A stretch of 64,000 nucleotides of DNA, taken from the NCBI RefSeq assembly GCF_914767665.1, contig NC_059501.1:3040501-3104500 (forward strand), written 5' to 3'. Made by a program: the position numbers and the translations under genes. This stretch comes from Harmonia axyridis. Its lineage: Eukaryota; Arthropoda; Insecta; Coleoptera; Coccinellidae. The notes beneath the pieces were generated by a model. It did no database searches and was not told where the DNA came from. It saw only the letters and a program-made list of their open reading frames with translations. Shown piece after piece: positions 23,001 through 32,800 of the stretch. Position 1 is the first letter of the stretch. Each line of letters opens with the position of its first letter.

Positions 23001-26000
23001 CTGTCTATCAATTAATACTGAAATCGTTCCTGAAATACTCTTATTTATGAAAATAAGCCAATTCCTTCAACGACACCGTACTAATTTGAATGACAATTTA
23101 TTTGTTTGGATTCCGAACACTGACAAGAGAACAAAAATGGCGGTGTGTGACGTCACACTAATAGAGCGTATTGCCAATAGAAGCATGACTCATAATGTAT
23201 CCATTGAATCGTATGAGTAAGAAAACGTCACAACCACAGATACATCCCATCCGGTGACCTTGAAACCCTGTTAGTGGAACCCACAAACTTAGAACAGTTG
23301 CAAGTTTGCGTGTCTGCTATCGCTTTCTGCATAATTCACAGGTGGGGAACGCGCCGTGGCGTCGGGACGGCCGGCGTCTCGGAAAATGCAATTTTTGATC
23401 GTCGTTAATGCCCGGTTTACAGCCTTGCGCCATGATTTATAGCGACAGAGAATTTCGCACGAGATTTTTACGAGACGAGGCTTTTTAGCGCTTTGGGTGG
23501 TTTATAGAATGAGGGTCCATCAAATCCAGACTCCAGTCTTGATTTCATCTGTGGATTTGATGAGAGATTTATGGGTATCTACGTTGAGTTGGTATCAATG
23601 CTTCGTAGGTTATTCTGTGGGTGGTTAAATCTTCGTTTATTTTCTATGGTCGTTGTAGTAAAGTGTCGATTAAGCGCCAAGCGGCTTTCAGACAGGAGAT
23701 TTTGTGGATAGCTTACGAATGTTATTGTGGAAAGGTCTTTGTTTGAAACTGCTGGTTGAAGCAGAATCTGATTTTGATCAGCTTTTTTTGTTCTATAGAC
23801 TTTTCAACTAATTAGATCTAACTGCACAGATGAGAAGTGAGATTTGAAATAAAGGAAGAATTTTTGAGCGTTTTATTATGGTAAGGTCTTTGTTTGAATC
23901 TGCTGGTTGAAGCAGAATCTGATTTTGATCAGCTTTTTTTGTTCTATAGACTTTTCAACTAATTAGATCTAACTGCACAGATGAGAAGTGAGATTTGAAA
24001 TAAAGGAAGAATTTTTGAGCGTTTTATTATGGTAAGGTCTTTGTTTGAATCTGCTAGTTGAAGCAGAATCTGATTTTGATCAGCTTTTTTTGTTCTATAG
24101 ACTTTTCAACTAATTAGATCTTACTGCACAGATGAGAAGTGAGATTTGAAATAAAGGAAGAATTTTTGAGCGTGTTATTATGGTAAGGTCTTTGTTTGAA
24201 TCTGCTGGTTGAAGCAGAATCTGATTTTGATCAGCTTTTTTTGTTCTATAGACTTTTCATCTAATTAGATCTTACTGCACAGATGAGAAGTGAGATTTGA
24301 AAGAAAGGAAGAATTTTTGAGCGTTTTATTATGGTAAGGTCTTTGTTTGAATCTGCTGGTTGAAGCAGAATCTGATTTTGATCAGCTTTTTTTATTCTAT
24401 AGACTTTTCGACTAATAAGATCATACTGCAAAGATAAGAAATTAGATAATTTCGTCAAAATGTCTGCAATTTTCGAACTTTGAGCCAAGGATGGTCTCAA
24501 AGGATAAGGTTCGACTCAATAAAAACGTATTCGTTCTCAAATTCGACTCTGGTCGTTCAGAAGGACCTAGAAACATTAAATTTTCAGGATAGGTTCGAAT
24601 CTCGAATGCGATTTTGTTTTGTAAATATGTCCGTTCGAAATTTTGTGTTTTTATCAATTTCAAAACTGCCTACTTGATTGCAATGAAAATTCGTATTTGG
24701 ATTTCAATTTCGATTCTCGTGCGAAATTTCATGTCAAGATCTTAACCACAAGGGTATAGAAAATTCGAGAATGAAATTACAAAATATACTCACAAACCAG
24801 ACATAGTTTAAATTTTAGGTTTTCATATGAAATAACAATCTCGAGTTCCCTTGTAAAAAATTTCGAGTTGATCACATTAAAACCACAGAAAATTCAAGAA
24901 GACTATTGGAAAACAAATACCCAATATTTTCGTGACTACATATCCGATGACATCAAGATTTCGGCTATATATACAGGGTGAGTCTTTGAATTGTACATAT
25001 ATTTCAACCGAAGATTCCTGAGGTCAAAAGGAACACTTTCTCCTTAATTATTTTTTCCGATTCAATTTTTTTTTACAGTTAGTAATTCAAGAAGAATATC
25101 GAAAAAAATTACCAATATTTTCATAAACATAGAAATTATGCAGGTTCTGGGTAATTATATGAAAACACGATTTCGAGTTATGTGCAGAATTTCTAGCTAA
25201 TAAGATCATCAAAACCACATCAGAAAATCTAAAAAAATGAGGAATCATTGACATAAAGTCCAGAATTTTTATAATTTATGGAATGCACCCTTAGATTCTT
25301 CATAACTGTGTATAAGTATATATCTAGTCTCCAAGGGTGCAATTGACACAGGAATGAACGAGAGCTCAAAAGCTCCTAGCTTCAAGTTAGTGCTTTCATC
25401 ATTTTTTTTAAAACTAGCTTAAAAGCGCGTTCTGTTTGTGTTTTCTTTGAAACTTTATTTCTAATGAAGGCAAGCTAGAGAGATTCAGACAAAATGTCTT
25501 TACATCCATCTCAAAATTCGACTGGAAAATTATATTCTGCTTATCACACAGGTTTACCTATGTATTTCCAAATACATATTCGAATGATGCTGTGCTTTGA
25601 AAAATTTGACCTCTAATCTCCATTTTTTTTTATGTCGTAGTATTTCAATAATATTGGTTGAGAAACCTATTCATTACATGCATACCTTTTGCAATAATCT
25701 GTCGTGTTCAGTCTAAGATCTCCAATGTTGAGAAATCAAAATTTGAAAAAAGTAATGATAAAAAAATCTACAGATATAAATAAAAACTTCGAAATAATAA
25801 TAATAATACCGAAAATTTAAGACAAACAGTTTGAAATCTACTGTAAGTGTTTCAGTGTTATTCATTTTACAGAGTTGAAAGTTCATTGAAACCATTTATC
25901 ATTCTTCTGAATGGGACCTTTGGCTTGCAACACAAAGGTCATTTAATATAGAAATGTCAGATGTTATGTCAGTTTAATGGTAAAATCAATGAAGTCTTCC

Positions 26001-27112
26001 ATTGAACAATTTAATAACCTATATTTTCATAATTTGTGAGAAGCAAATGTCCCCGATCAGAGCAATTCTCGAAAAATGTATTACAGCTCATTCATCATGG
26101 AATGATAACATCAGTTGAAAGCAGCAGTTTGCTTTTCAAGAATAATAAAAAAATGCAATAAAATATTCATCCCACACTAAAATCATTGGGAATTTCACCA
26201 ACTCCATCTTATACAGAAAATTCACAATTGGAGCTTTTCTCCAAATTCAACCAATGTCATAAATACAATTCTGGTTGCTATAGGTAATTCATCGATCCAA
26301 TACATCCGAGACAAATTCTCATCTGAGACACACCATCTTTCCTTATCCCTGACTTCTTCTTCTACGTCAAATAAAGAAACCAAAGAACAAGCGAGGAATC
26401 GATACAATCAACAAATGGTCCAGGCACTTCCTTTAGAAAATCCAACAATTATTCAAACAAAACCATTTGAATGAATGTTAGATATATCTTTAGAAAACAC
26501 TTGCAATAATTATCAAGTTATGATTATAAATAGATTGATCAAAACGTATTAAATATGGTATTGATTGGCGTTATTCAGTTGAAAAGGGTCCTTTTTGTAT
26601 TCTAGCTTTAGTTTATTCATGAAATCGAGATGTGAGGATGGGTTTTCCTAAGGAAAGTATGATAACAACACAAGATGACTCATTACTATATTTTTATTGT
26701 CGTGAATTTAGACAGAGGAAATTCATTATTTATGGTCGAAATTATTGAGTTTCCCAAAGATTTTTCCAACGTTTTCAACCTCGAATACAAACAACCAAAA
26801 AGTTTGCAAAAAGCGCGATTTCTCCCTCATTTTCAAACCCAAAACATCGCAAAAGACACTCGAAATCTTGAAGATACCCCCAAAGACACTTACCCCCATC
26901 AATGGCCTTGATTTGGGGCCCTTCTTCGGCCATCTTCAACCAAAAGCACCCCCAGTATTTAGCACAACACTGTTACTCCTCTAAACGTTGTGTTTTCAAC
27001 GAAAAACTTGATTTTTCGACTGACTCTAACGTATGGGTAGTTCACCTTAGTCACCAGAAGATTGAATCAATAAACAGGCCCCCGCGTCTGCGCCGTCATC
27101 AGACTCCGCCAT
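16915..27112 (-). CDS. Synaptotagmin 4, 6 coding exons
   Basis: Predicted 454 residues joined on the minus strand from 27112-27055, 21043-20805, 19075-18822, 18745-18373, 17440-17120 and 17034-16915; phases are continuous. One membrane helix lies at about residues 25-47, then a Pro/Gly-rich linker, C2A (about 170-300) and C2B (about 312-445). The C-terminus has the conserved WHKL. In C2A a serine (S266, in ILSFDRYSRDD) replaces a calcium-ligand aspartate. That change, together with HKVKTRVLRKT and the C2B run LKARNLPKMDVTGLADPYVK, marks the Syt4/Syt11 class. The family acts on vesicles; in flies Syt4 works in postsynaptic retrograde signalling. Only exon 1 is doubtful. Confidence 0.9.
17120..17440 (-). 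CDS. Syt4 exon 5 (C2B)
   Basis: Acceptor CTCTTTCAG, donor GAG|GTGAGG, phase 0. Encodes GRGELLVSLCWQP, LKARNLPKMDVTGLADPYVK, the polybasic KKKTHVKKRT and LLDWDRVTKNE. C2B keeps Asp at the calcium-ligand positions. Confidence 0.93.
17494..18311 (-). mobile_element. 5'-truncated non-LTR retrotransposon, copy 1 (RNase H and 3' end)
   Basis: On the minus strand it encodes an RNase H domain (YITTDSQTTLRSLES, VTLLWVPGHCGVEGNERAD). After a stop-interrupted stretch comes the C-terminal zinc-binding region (CRLCGSEAETAEHLICKC) ending ...DLPGFL-stop at 17589. The tail is a short run of AAT units (about 17494-17512). RT followed by RNase H with a triplet-repeat tail points to the I/R1 side of the LINEs. 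It is inserted in intron 4 of Syt4, in the same orientation as the gene. Confidence 0.85.
18373..18745 (-). CDS. Syt4 exon 4 (C2A)
   Basis: Acceptor TTTTTTCAG, donor AAG|GTGAGA. Encodes nearly all of C2A: ALIVSVVRCRDLPAKD, SSDPYVKLQLLPDK, KVKTRVLRKTRNP, DEDFTFYGI and ILSFDRYSRDDIIGEV, where S266 occupies the usual aspartate site. Confidence 0.94.
18822..19075 (-). CDS. Syt4 exon 3 (linker and start of C2A)
   Basis: Acceptor AATTGCAG, donor CG|GTAAGT. Encodes a Pro/Gly/Asn-rich linker (SVPQTPSPTGNPPPIGG) and the first C2A strand (LGQLVFKLR). Confidence 0.88.
19173..19640 (-). mobile_element. Non-LTR retrotransposon, copy 2 with internal deletion
   Basis: Nearly identical to 17494-17912: the same zinc-binding C-terminus (CRLCGSEAETAEHLICKC, stop at 19262) and the same short ATT tail. 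At about 19583 it jumps directly to sequence corresponding to 18184 of copy 1, so about 270 bp of RNase H coding sequence are missing. It lies in intron 2 of Syt4. Confidence 0.82.
19760..19995 (-). mobile_element. Old relic of the same LINE family (RNase H region)
   Basis: Matches, at low identity and with stops, the 17990-18300 part of copy 1 (compare CAGAAGGGTTCGGGTCC with CAGAAAGGCTCAGGTCC, and AGGCTGTCCG with TGGCTGTCCG). Confidence 0.5.
20805..21043 (-). CDS. Syt4 exon 2 (membrane helix)
   Basis: Acceptor TTGTTCCAG, donor GGG|GTAAGC. Encodes SSPVIVAFCLAALFFFLCLA, IVTYFLYRRR and a basic, Pro-rich linker (KKSPSPTGPSKTPPG). The hydrophobic helix followed by basic residues is the synaptotagmin anchor. 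It begins in phase 1, so an upstream exon must supply one base. Confidence 0.87.
21085..21435 (+). mobile_element. C-terminal fragment of a DD34D-type mariner
   Basis: Forward frames read LMRQSRALKDKRP and then VLPHPPYSPDFALSDYHLF, GLADQYFRFYEEVK and KVVDSDEQYFES, the catalytic and C-terminal parts of a mariner distinct from the DD41D family. A frameshift separates the two parts. DD41D copy 6 begins immediately after it. Confidence 0.8.
21441..22380 (+). mobile_element. DD41D mariner deletion derivative, copy 6 (940 bp, frame open across the deletion)
   Basis: Exactly 940 bp between TA duplications (ends AAGGGTG and CACCCTT). The ATG at 21553 opens MNRLTPEQRLQIVQFHFE. At the family deletion junction this copy has one base fewer than its relatives, so the frame continues directly into RPFILFSDEAHFWLNG. 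It stops at a TAG after NNHDV (21922-21924). The catalytic remainder follows to FKM-stop near 22275. Most of the N-terminal DNA-binding region is absent. Confidence 0.9.
22381..22709. other. Short gene-free spacer
   Basis: No exon or named repeat recognised between the mariner copy and the foldback element. Confidence 0.35.
22710..23172. mobile_element. Foldback MITE family I, copy B
   Basis: 463 bp in the same orientation as the copy at 951-1412 and very similar throughout. Both arms end in AATACGCTCTATTAG-type sequence and both contain TGACGTCA. Confidence 0.87.
23173..23729. other. Less AT-rich unassigned segment
   Basis: Contains a GC-rich patch near 23345-23385 (CGCCGTGGCGTCGGGACGG) that stands out from its surroundings. 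No exon could be built from it. It could be regulatory or an old repeat. Confidence 0.3.
23730..24440. repeat. 151-bp tandem array, about 4.7 units
   Basis: The word AAGGTCTTTGTTTGAA recurs at exact 151-bp steps (T of GGTC at 23736, 23887, 24038, 24189 and 24340). The units differ by a few substitutions only; the last unit is the most diverged and decays after about 24440. Each unit includes TTGATCAGCTTTTTT and ATAGACTTTTC. Confidence 0.92.
24441..27054. other. Gene-free AT-rich stretch (first intron of Syt4 if exon 1 is right)
   Basis: No coding exon recognised. ATATACAGGGTGAGTC near 24972 is a dispersed repeat-end word. 25335-25430 resembles the segments at 1436-1530, 40095-40200 and 59145-59240 (GAACGAGMGCTC and TCAAGTTAGTGC motifs). 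Confidence 0.4.
27055..27112 (-). CDS. Candidate Syt4 exon 1 (start codon)
   Basis: ATG at 27112 in context GCAATGG reads MAESDDGADAGACLLIQSS and ends in phase 1 at CTTCTG|GTGACT, exactly the phase required by exon 2. An acceptor-like TTTTACAG lies at the upstream side (exon start about 27151), so it would follow a 5' UTR exon. The donor is weak. A stronger donor ten bases downstream (CTAAG|GTGAAC) would include an in-frame TAA. Confidence 0.42.
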
Positions 27113-27544
27113 TGCACCCCTTTGGTCCGCATGCCCCTTGGATACCACCTCCTGTAAAATCGTTAAAGAATGGAAATTGAGATATTTGCTTAACAGGAAT
27201 TGATAGGAGGGGGGCTGACTCGAAATTGTGTTTACATTTTTTAAATGGGGGGTTGGAAGTTGGGTGGTTTGGGGGGAGTTCTCGGAAAATGTATTGCTCA
27301 TTGTTGTTGGCGGCCTTCTTCCTTTGTTTTCCAGGTTTGGCTTCAATTGATCGGCGATTGAGCAACAAGTGAAGGATAGCGTTGGTTGGGATAGGTTGAC
27401 GGGAGTTTTGAGTTGAATTGCATCTGTTGGGGCGGTGTACCCCAGGGTTCAGTTCAGGTACCGATTTTATTGTAGATAGGCGAACAATTTTGCTTAATTG
27501 GTTTTTTTCGTTATTCGAGGCTCTATTATGAAAAACTGGTTATA

Positions 27545-28324
27545 AAGGGTGTTTTTTTAGAGCTATAGAACTTTAAATTGCAATAAAACAACGATGGATT
27601 ATTCTTTTGACATGAATTTTATTTATCCGCAAAATAATATTGTGGCATTACATTTTAAATATGATTTCTGGTATATGACCGCCACGGCTGGCTCGGATGT
27701 AGTCCAATCTGGACGTCCAATTTTCGATGACTTTTTCCAACATTTGTGGCCGTATATCGGCAATAACACGGCGAATGTTGTCTTCCAAATGGTCAAGGGT
27801 TTGTGGCCGCATAGAACAATGACTTTACATAACCCCACAGAAAGTAGTCTAGCGGTGTTAAATCACAAGATCTTGGAGGCCAATTCACAGGTCCAAAACA
27901 TGAAATTAGGCGGTCACCAAACGTGTCTTTCAATGAATCGATTGTGGCACGAACTGTGTGACATGTTGCGCCGTCTTGTTGGAACCACAGCTCCTGGACA
28001 TCGTGGTTGTTCAATTCAGGAATGAAAAAGTCAGTAATCATGGCTCTATACCGATTACCATTGACTGTAACGTTCTGGCCATCATCGTTTTTGAAGAAGT
28101 ACGGACCAATGATTCCACCAGCCCATAAAGCACCAAACAGTCAGTTTTTCTGGATGTAACGGTGTTTCGACATACACTTGAGGATTAGTTTCACTCCAAA
28201 TGCGGCAGTTTTGTTTGTTGACGTAGCCATTCAACCAGAAACAAAATAAAATGGACGTAGCGCGCGATACGTATTCCGCACAGAACCATTATTTTCGAAA
28301 TAAAATTGCACTATTTGCAAGCAT
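27545..28324 (-). mobile_element. DD41D mariner derivative, copy 7 (5' end missing)
   Basis: The TA-AAGGGTG 3' terminus is intact at the left. The minus-strand catalytic region is present (QQDGATCHT, CDLTPLDYFLWGYVK), with small deletions at about 27805 and 28240. The copy ends at about 28324, within the LQIVQF start region, and is joined directly to a different mariner. Confidence 0.85.
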
Positions 28325-28743
28325 TGAAATGGCTTGTTGCGTCACTCCCAACGATCCTGCCAATTCTTGTTGCATTTGACACGATTCTTGATCAACTAAT
28401 GCCGCCAATTCTGCATATTCGAAAACTTTATCTCTTCCATTGCCATGCTGGTCTTCGACGTCAAAATCACCGTTCTTGAAGCGTTCAAACACTCTCAGCA
28501 CGTTCTTTCACTAATAGCGGTATTTGAGAGCATTCGATTAGCCTCAGCCGCAGATTTCTCCATATTGAAGCAGAAAATTAAAACCTCCCGCAAATAACGA
28601 GAATTATGGCTCATAAGTTGACATGCCATTGGTTCAATTTGACCATGGTTCTCATCGATTCGTGACAAGGAGCATTGTCTTGGTGAAATTTCACATTCAG
28701 GGACGTTTTCTCATAAAATATCGACTTTATTGGTCAATATGGT
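28325..28743 (-). mobile_element. Second mariner, N-terminal and catalytic pieces
   Basis: Minus-strand frames read VFERFKNGDFDVEDQHGNG and QQELAGSLGVTQQAIS, the helix-turn-helix region of a mariner. Separately, at 28625-28690, HQDNAPCHESMRTMVKL is its second catalytic Asp region. The order and spacing show deletion and rearrangement. Confidence 0.72.
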
Positions 28744-28933
28744 CACCTTCAAGGGTGGACCATAGACTCCAACTCTCCTCTTACTTTCCCAAACCTATTC
28801 TGTCGAAAGGTAGTATTCAACCCCGATTATCTATGAATCTTCATAGATAATCGGGGTTGAATACTACCTTTCGACAGAATAGGTTTGGGAAAGTAAGAGG
28901 AGAGTTGGAGTCTATGGTCCACCCTTGAAGGTG
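28744..28933. repeat. Perfect 190-bp palindrome (94-bp arms, 2-bp centre)
   Basis: The arm from 28744 (CACCTTCAAGGGTGG...) to 28837 is, base for base as read here, the reverse complement of 28840-28933; only TC separates them. Mariner pieces in the same orientation flank it on both sides. Confidence 0.93.
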
Positions 28934-29140
28934 GTCTTCATTTTAGAGAAGAATTTATTTGATAGGTTTATTCTTTTGATGTCTGCAAAAAGCCACTGAT
29001 CACCGAGGGCCAGATCTAGAGAATAATGTGAGTGTTTCAGCATTGTCTTGGGGAAAGAGAATTTTTTTCTTTGGAATTTCAGGACGTTATTTCCTAATAT
29101 CTGCTTTCAATAACCTCATATAAGTTTCAGCTTCTTGCAT
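28934..29140 (-). mobile_element. Second mariner, duplicated catalytic piece
   Basis: The minus strand reads a QDNA motif and then LALGDQWLFADIKRI-like sequence, i.e. the catalytic Asp regions of a mariner again, diverged from the piece at 28625-28690. Confidence 0.5.
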
Positions 29141-29771
29141 TTTCTATTGATCACGTCAACAGGGCCAGAGAGAATTTAAGAAGAATTATTATCCAATAGG
29201 TCGATAATCGAGAACTGATTATCAAACTATGAATCGAGAATGAATTATTAGGAGCCTTAAGGCTAACTCTGAGGCTAGCAAAATGTCACCACAATAATAT
29301 TCCTTATTTTGTTTGAATTTAAAATGATCTTCGTGAAGTTATAGTTGAGAGATCTTTCCGTTTGATGCTGCTCATCAAATGTTAGAAATAAGAAAAACCT
29401 TTCGCTCTATTAAGTAAACTTTTCACAAAAGGTTTCAGGATTTTTGCAGGATCAGTAATCTCCGAAGCGATTGAACTGGTAATAATTTTTAAGGGAAATA
29501 GTTTTCTGAAGGATTTAGCAATAATTTCATCGTATTTAATATTGATTGATTTAATCATTTTCTTAAAGATTAATTTTCTGTCAAAAAATTGAAGATCATA
29601 TCAATTTAGCCGGATCTTGATGTGAAGGGTAGAATGTTTTGAAATAAAACACAAATGAAAAATTATTCAACAATAACAATTTATACAGCAAATAAATCAG
29701 GTATACAATCTTAGAGTTTCGTGAATGGATCAGTTGATGCAAAAATATCCATTTGGGAATCACAGATATCG
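29141..29771. other. Region downstream of the ethanolamine kinase gene
   Basis: AT-rich, no coding exon recognised. The 3' UTR of the minus-strand kinase gene must lie here; I could not place its end. Confidence 0.35.
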
Positions 29772-29850
29772 TCATAGTGATGTAGATAACTTAATAGCTT
29801 TCAATTCTGGTTTCCTCTTCAAGTAATCTTCAAGGCGTACAGTTGAATAT
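29772..29850 (-). CDS. Ethanolamine kinase exon 6 (stop codon)
   Basis: Acceptor TTTTTTCAG. Encodes YSTVRLEDYLKRKPELKAIK and a short tail; TGA at 29772-29774. Confidence 0.87.
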
Positions 29851-32800
29851 CTGAAAAAAAAAACGCAAATATAACAAGATAAAATTAAGACACATCCAAA
29901 TTTGGTATTGGTAGAAAAATATCGATACTAGTGTTGTACAGGGTGGAGGGGGGGTACATATATTCATTTCCTAAGCTATCTTGAATTTGAGAAATGCAAA
30001 AATTTCATCACTGACAAACCAACTTGTTGATTTTGCCGGCTTTCATGTCTTATGGAAACTTTTGCACTAAAAATTGAAGACTGAAATAGTCAGTGTGTAT
30101 TTTAGACTTTCAACAGTGGGATATTGAAAAAACGATGTATATATTGAGGTTATACTCACCCAACAAAGTCAAAATTGATGTGTGAGTGAGCGGCTTGGAT
30201 CAGAGACCAAGAATACCATAACAAGTGTGCAGCAAGAACAAACTTGTTCACTTGTAGGTAAAGCTTTTCGATCTCGCTTTCACTAACTGTAGAAACTTCC
30301 TTGTATTCCATCAGATACGTCTTCAACCAATCCATTTGAAGCTCTTTCGATGGAAATCTGCTGTAGTCTATGTCGTTCACACCTTCAAGAAATACAGTAG
30401 TTACTTTTCTGTACAAAAATAATGCAACTCTTCCTATCTTCTTTTAAATACTTCCAACTTTATTATATCATTATATGTTAGTTGCGAGCGTATTGTATAA
30501 TGTTTTGCAAGACCTTTCATTCCTTTCAGAAGCTTAGACTTATAAAGAGATATAAATTTTCTTTGTTTGACAAGATATTAGATATTCCAGAACATACCAA
30601 AGAATTGTGTCCTATAGTAGACGGATGATAGGGAAAATAGCGATGATGTAGTGACTCTGTCTGCCCGAGAGATGGTGTTATGGGCGTCGTGCCACACTCT
30701 ACTACGGCCCCGGCAGATTTATGAGGGTCCCCGCATTGCAGCAGAGTCACCTCTCCACGATAGTGTGAGTCATTTGTATTCAGTAGGTTATGTCATACCG
30801 TTTAATCATTGTTTGATCAAAATCAGTGCTCATGAATACTGATTGAAACATACAAAAACATTAAAATTCCACTTTTAAAAGTAATTTTCGACTTATTGTA
30901 GAAAAGTGAGTTATTGTACCAGATTTAACACCCTGTGCCTATGGAGTAAAAAGGGTTAAGACCCATAGCTACAGGAAAGTTTTTAATGTGATTAGTACCA
31001 ACTATATATGTATATCCTATCTATTCACTAAATCTAAATGAAGAATCTGTGTGATTACTACTTTATTATCCTATCAGTTTATCACCTTTATTCTGGGACT
31101 TGGGACACACTATATAGTATAATCTCAGTGTTTTTTGTCTATTTTAAAAATTAAAGGGAGTATTCCTTACCAGCAAATTCGGCGAAATGGTTAGCTATAT
31201 CATAGGGTTGATAGTTGTAGCTGGCATATTCGAAATCGATGAAGAACACCTTGTTTTTGTCCTCGTTGTAAATCACATTTCCTAAAAGAAGATCGTTGTG
31301 GGCGAATACTACATCCATGTCAAAATCATTCACATCTTCTCTGAACTCTCTAATCTCTTGCAGTAACTGTTCTTTTGAGAAATTCTGTTTTTCGTATCTG
31401 AAAAATTTCGAAACTTCAAAAATCAAAGAAGTCAGCAGCTAGATACACGCTGTTTGTCTTCAAAAAGCAATAGTAAAGGGTGTTTTTTTTAGAGCTATAG
31501 AACTTTAAATTGCAATAAAACAACGATGGATTATTCGATTAATATGAATTTTATTTATCCGCAAGATAATCTTGTGGCATTACATTTTAAATATGATTTC
31601 TGGCATATGACCGCCACGGCTGGCTCGGATGTAGTCCAATCTGGACGTCCAATATTCGATTACTTTTTCCAACATTTGTGGCCGTATATCGGCAATAACA
31701 CGGCGAATGTTGTCTTCCAAATTGTCAAGGGTTTGTGGCTTATCCGCATAGACCAATGACTTTACATAGCCCCACAGAAAGTAGTCTAGCGGTGTTAAAT
31801 CACAAGATCTTGGAGGCCAATTCACAGGTCCAAAACGTGAAATTAGGCGGTCACCAAACGTGTCTTTCAACAAATCGAGCTGTGTGACATGTTGCGCCGT
31901 CTTGTTGGAACCACAGCTACTGGACATCATGGTTGTTCAATTCAGGAATGAAAAAGTTAGTAATCATGGCTCTATACCGATCACCATTGACTGTAACTTT
32001 CTGGCCATCATCGTTTTTGAAGAAGTACGGACCAATGATTCCACCAGCCCATAAAGCGCACCAAACAGTCAGTTTTTCTGGATGTAACGGTGTTTCGACA
32101 TACACTTGAGGATTAGCTTCACTGCAAATGCGGCAGTTTTGTTTGTTGACGTAGCCATTCAACCAGAAGTGCGCTTCATCGCTAATGGACGTAGTGCGCG
32201 ATAAGTATTCCGCACAGAATCATTATTTTCGAAAAAAAAATGGCACTATTCGCAAGCGTTGTTCAGGAGTGAGTCTATTCATGATGAATTGCCAAACCAA
32301 ACTGAGAATAAATCACTTGACAGCTGTTAAATCGGTTGCCATCTTGAACAGTATTGCCAACTTAAAGTTATATTTCTCGAAAAAATACACCCGTTATAAG
32401 GAGAAATATGTAATAAGATCGTTTCAGAATTTCTACAAGAGTTAAAGGAATCTTTGTGATCACTTTTGGGGTAGAAAAAATTTTCAATCTCTGATTTCAA
32501 AATTTCCGCTGGCATTTCAGACCATTCTGAGCAACATTAGTTTTATCTCTGTCTGTAGGTTTTGTGTGTCCAGAAATCCTTGTGAAGGCCTCAAGTTTTG
32601 TATTTACTTAATTTATTATCATTTTTATTGAATATTTCAACTTATAATTATGTAACAAGAGAGTTTAAAGTATAACGTTCCTCATTCAAAGTGAATTATC
32701 TTTACACGAAATTAAAATAAAGTATAATCAAACTTACTCTTTTTGTTTGGCTTCATCCTCGAATTTTTCAGGTATCAAGTCCACAAACTGATGTAGTTTT

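Noticed and set aside
23730..24440. CRISPR-like array
   Set aside because: The 151-bp units are repeats throughout with no unique spacers, and the DNA is eukaryotic.
30640..30775. tRNA- or SINE-like segment with an inverted pair
   Set aside because: No clover-leaf with proper anticodon and T arms could be built; box A and box B are not convincing.
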